Below, in pieces: positions 63,938 to 64,000 of a stretch of DNA of 64,000 nucleotides. A program made the position numbers and the translations under genes. The first letter of the stretch is position 1; each line of letters begins with the position of its first letter. The stretch is taken from contig NZ_SISG01000001.1 in NCBI RefSeq assembly GCF_004310685.1, positions 2,232,001 through 2,296,000 of the forward strand. The letters are read 5' to 3'. This DNA is from Glaciihabitans arcticus (GTDB lineage Bacteria > Actinomycetota > Actinomycetes > Actinomycetales > Microbacteriaceae). Below the pieces are notes generated by a model. The model worked only from the letters and a program-made list of their open reading frames with translations. It was not told where the DNA came from and made no database searches.

Positions 63938-64000
63938 ATGACCGGCATGGAAGGCCCCCGGGCCGGTAACCGCAACATCGAGTCCTACGCGTTGATTGCT
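63938..64000 (+). CDS. Start of a probable GH15 (glucoamylase/trehalase-like) protein, partial
   Basis: Only 21 codons are present: a short lead-in, then [11 protein letters not shown], which resembles the first conserved block of actinobacterial GH15 enzymes (IEDYALIGD-type). Leaderless start behind TACCGT. The call rests on this short motif and needs the sequence beyond the window. Confidence 0.45.
   Translation, partial: MTGMEGPRAGNRNIESYALIA

Overview
The window is a gene-dense, high-GC actinobacterial chromosome segment, most likely from the Microbacteriaceae (Micrococcales). The evidence is the style of RpoB/RpoC, the Lhr helicase and DUF7882-, DUF6510- and DUF4916-type proteins, lipoprotein-rich surface genes, and many genes whose start codon lies 5-7 nt after a -10 element (leaderless mRNAs). 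I see no rRNA, tRNA, CRISPR array, insertion sequence or prophage, and no gene-free stretch longer than 300 bases.

Layout. 1-7527 (minus): a Ser/Thr kinase, a giant membrane-anchored propeller/Ig/Fn3 protein and the start of a MoxR ATPase, read as one operon. 7740-15197 (minus): rpoB-rpoC, both with TTG starts. 15482-22133: a lipoprotein, a secreted glucoamylase-family (GH144-like) hydrolase flanked by two near-identical terminators, a spermidine-synthase-like protein, a helical-repeat protein, a sugar-dehydrogenase lipoprotein, a SprT-like metalloprotein, and a divergent SRPBCC/CGNR pair driven from a symmetric 22-bp promoter. 22130-30333 (minus): an Opp/Dpp-type ABC importer with a cytoplasmic GH3 beta-glucosidase and a lipoprotein, next to a divergent TetR regulator. 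31164-33582: small housekeeping and unknown genes (DUF427, ComB-like, EVE, SRPBCC, DUF1684). 33583-35272: a DEAD-box helicase behind a strongly folded 200-nt leader. 35368-37320: two acetyltransferases, a NUDIX-type protein, DUF1801. 37386-45002: Lhr helicase (with a REP-like palindrome inside its coding sequence), an Nei/Fpg glycosylase, two VanZ proteins (one fused to an amidase domain) and a membrane protein. 45085-51214: a NarL-type two-component system, NUDIX, two tiny proteins, a CPA1 antiporter overlapping a cation-diffusion facilitator, DUF7882 and an unknown. 51484-54602: an aminophosphonate-type FAD oxidase with a PhnX-like hydrolase, an NAD-binding dehydrogenase and an acetyltransferase. 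54603-63907: a complete molybdate import and molybdopterin synthesis cluster (HTH-TOBE regulator, modABC, moeB-rhodanese, moeA, moaC-mogA fusion, moaE, moaD, moaA) that encloses a putative Mo enzyme, a flavin reductase and a small CxxC/CxxC protein. 63938-64000: first 21 codons of a likely GH15 protein.

How the parts work together. The Mo cluster looks self-contained: it imports molybdate, makes the cofactor and encodes an enzyme that could use it, together with a plausible flavin reductase and small metal-binding partner. The ABC-GH3 operon imports an oligosaccharide, probably a beta-glucoside, and cleaves it inside the cell; the secreted GH144-like enzyme could supply the substrate. The strongest candidates for undescribed biology are the folded leader of the DEAD-box helicase (33600-33808), the Mo-oxidoreductase/flavin-reductase/DUF6510 module (61054-62611), the symmetric promoter serving two leaderless genes (21509-21530), and the palindrome inside lhr. 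Function assignments rest on motifs read by eye; no database search was run.
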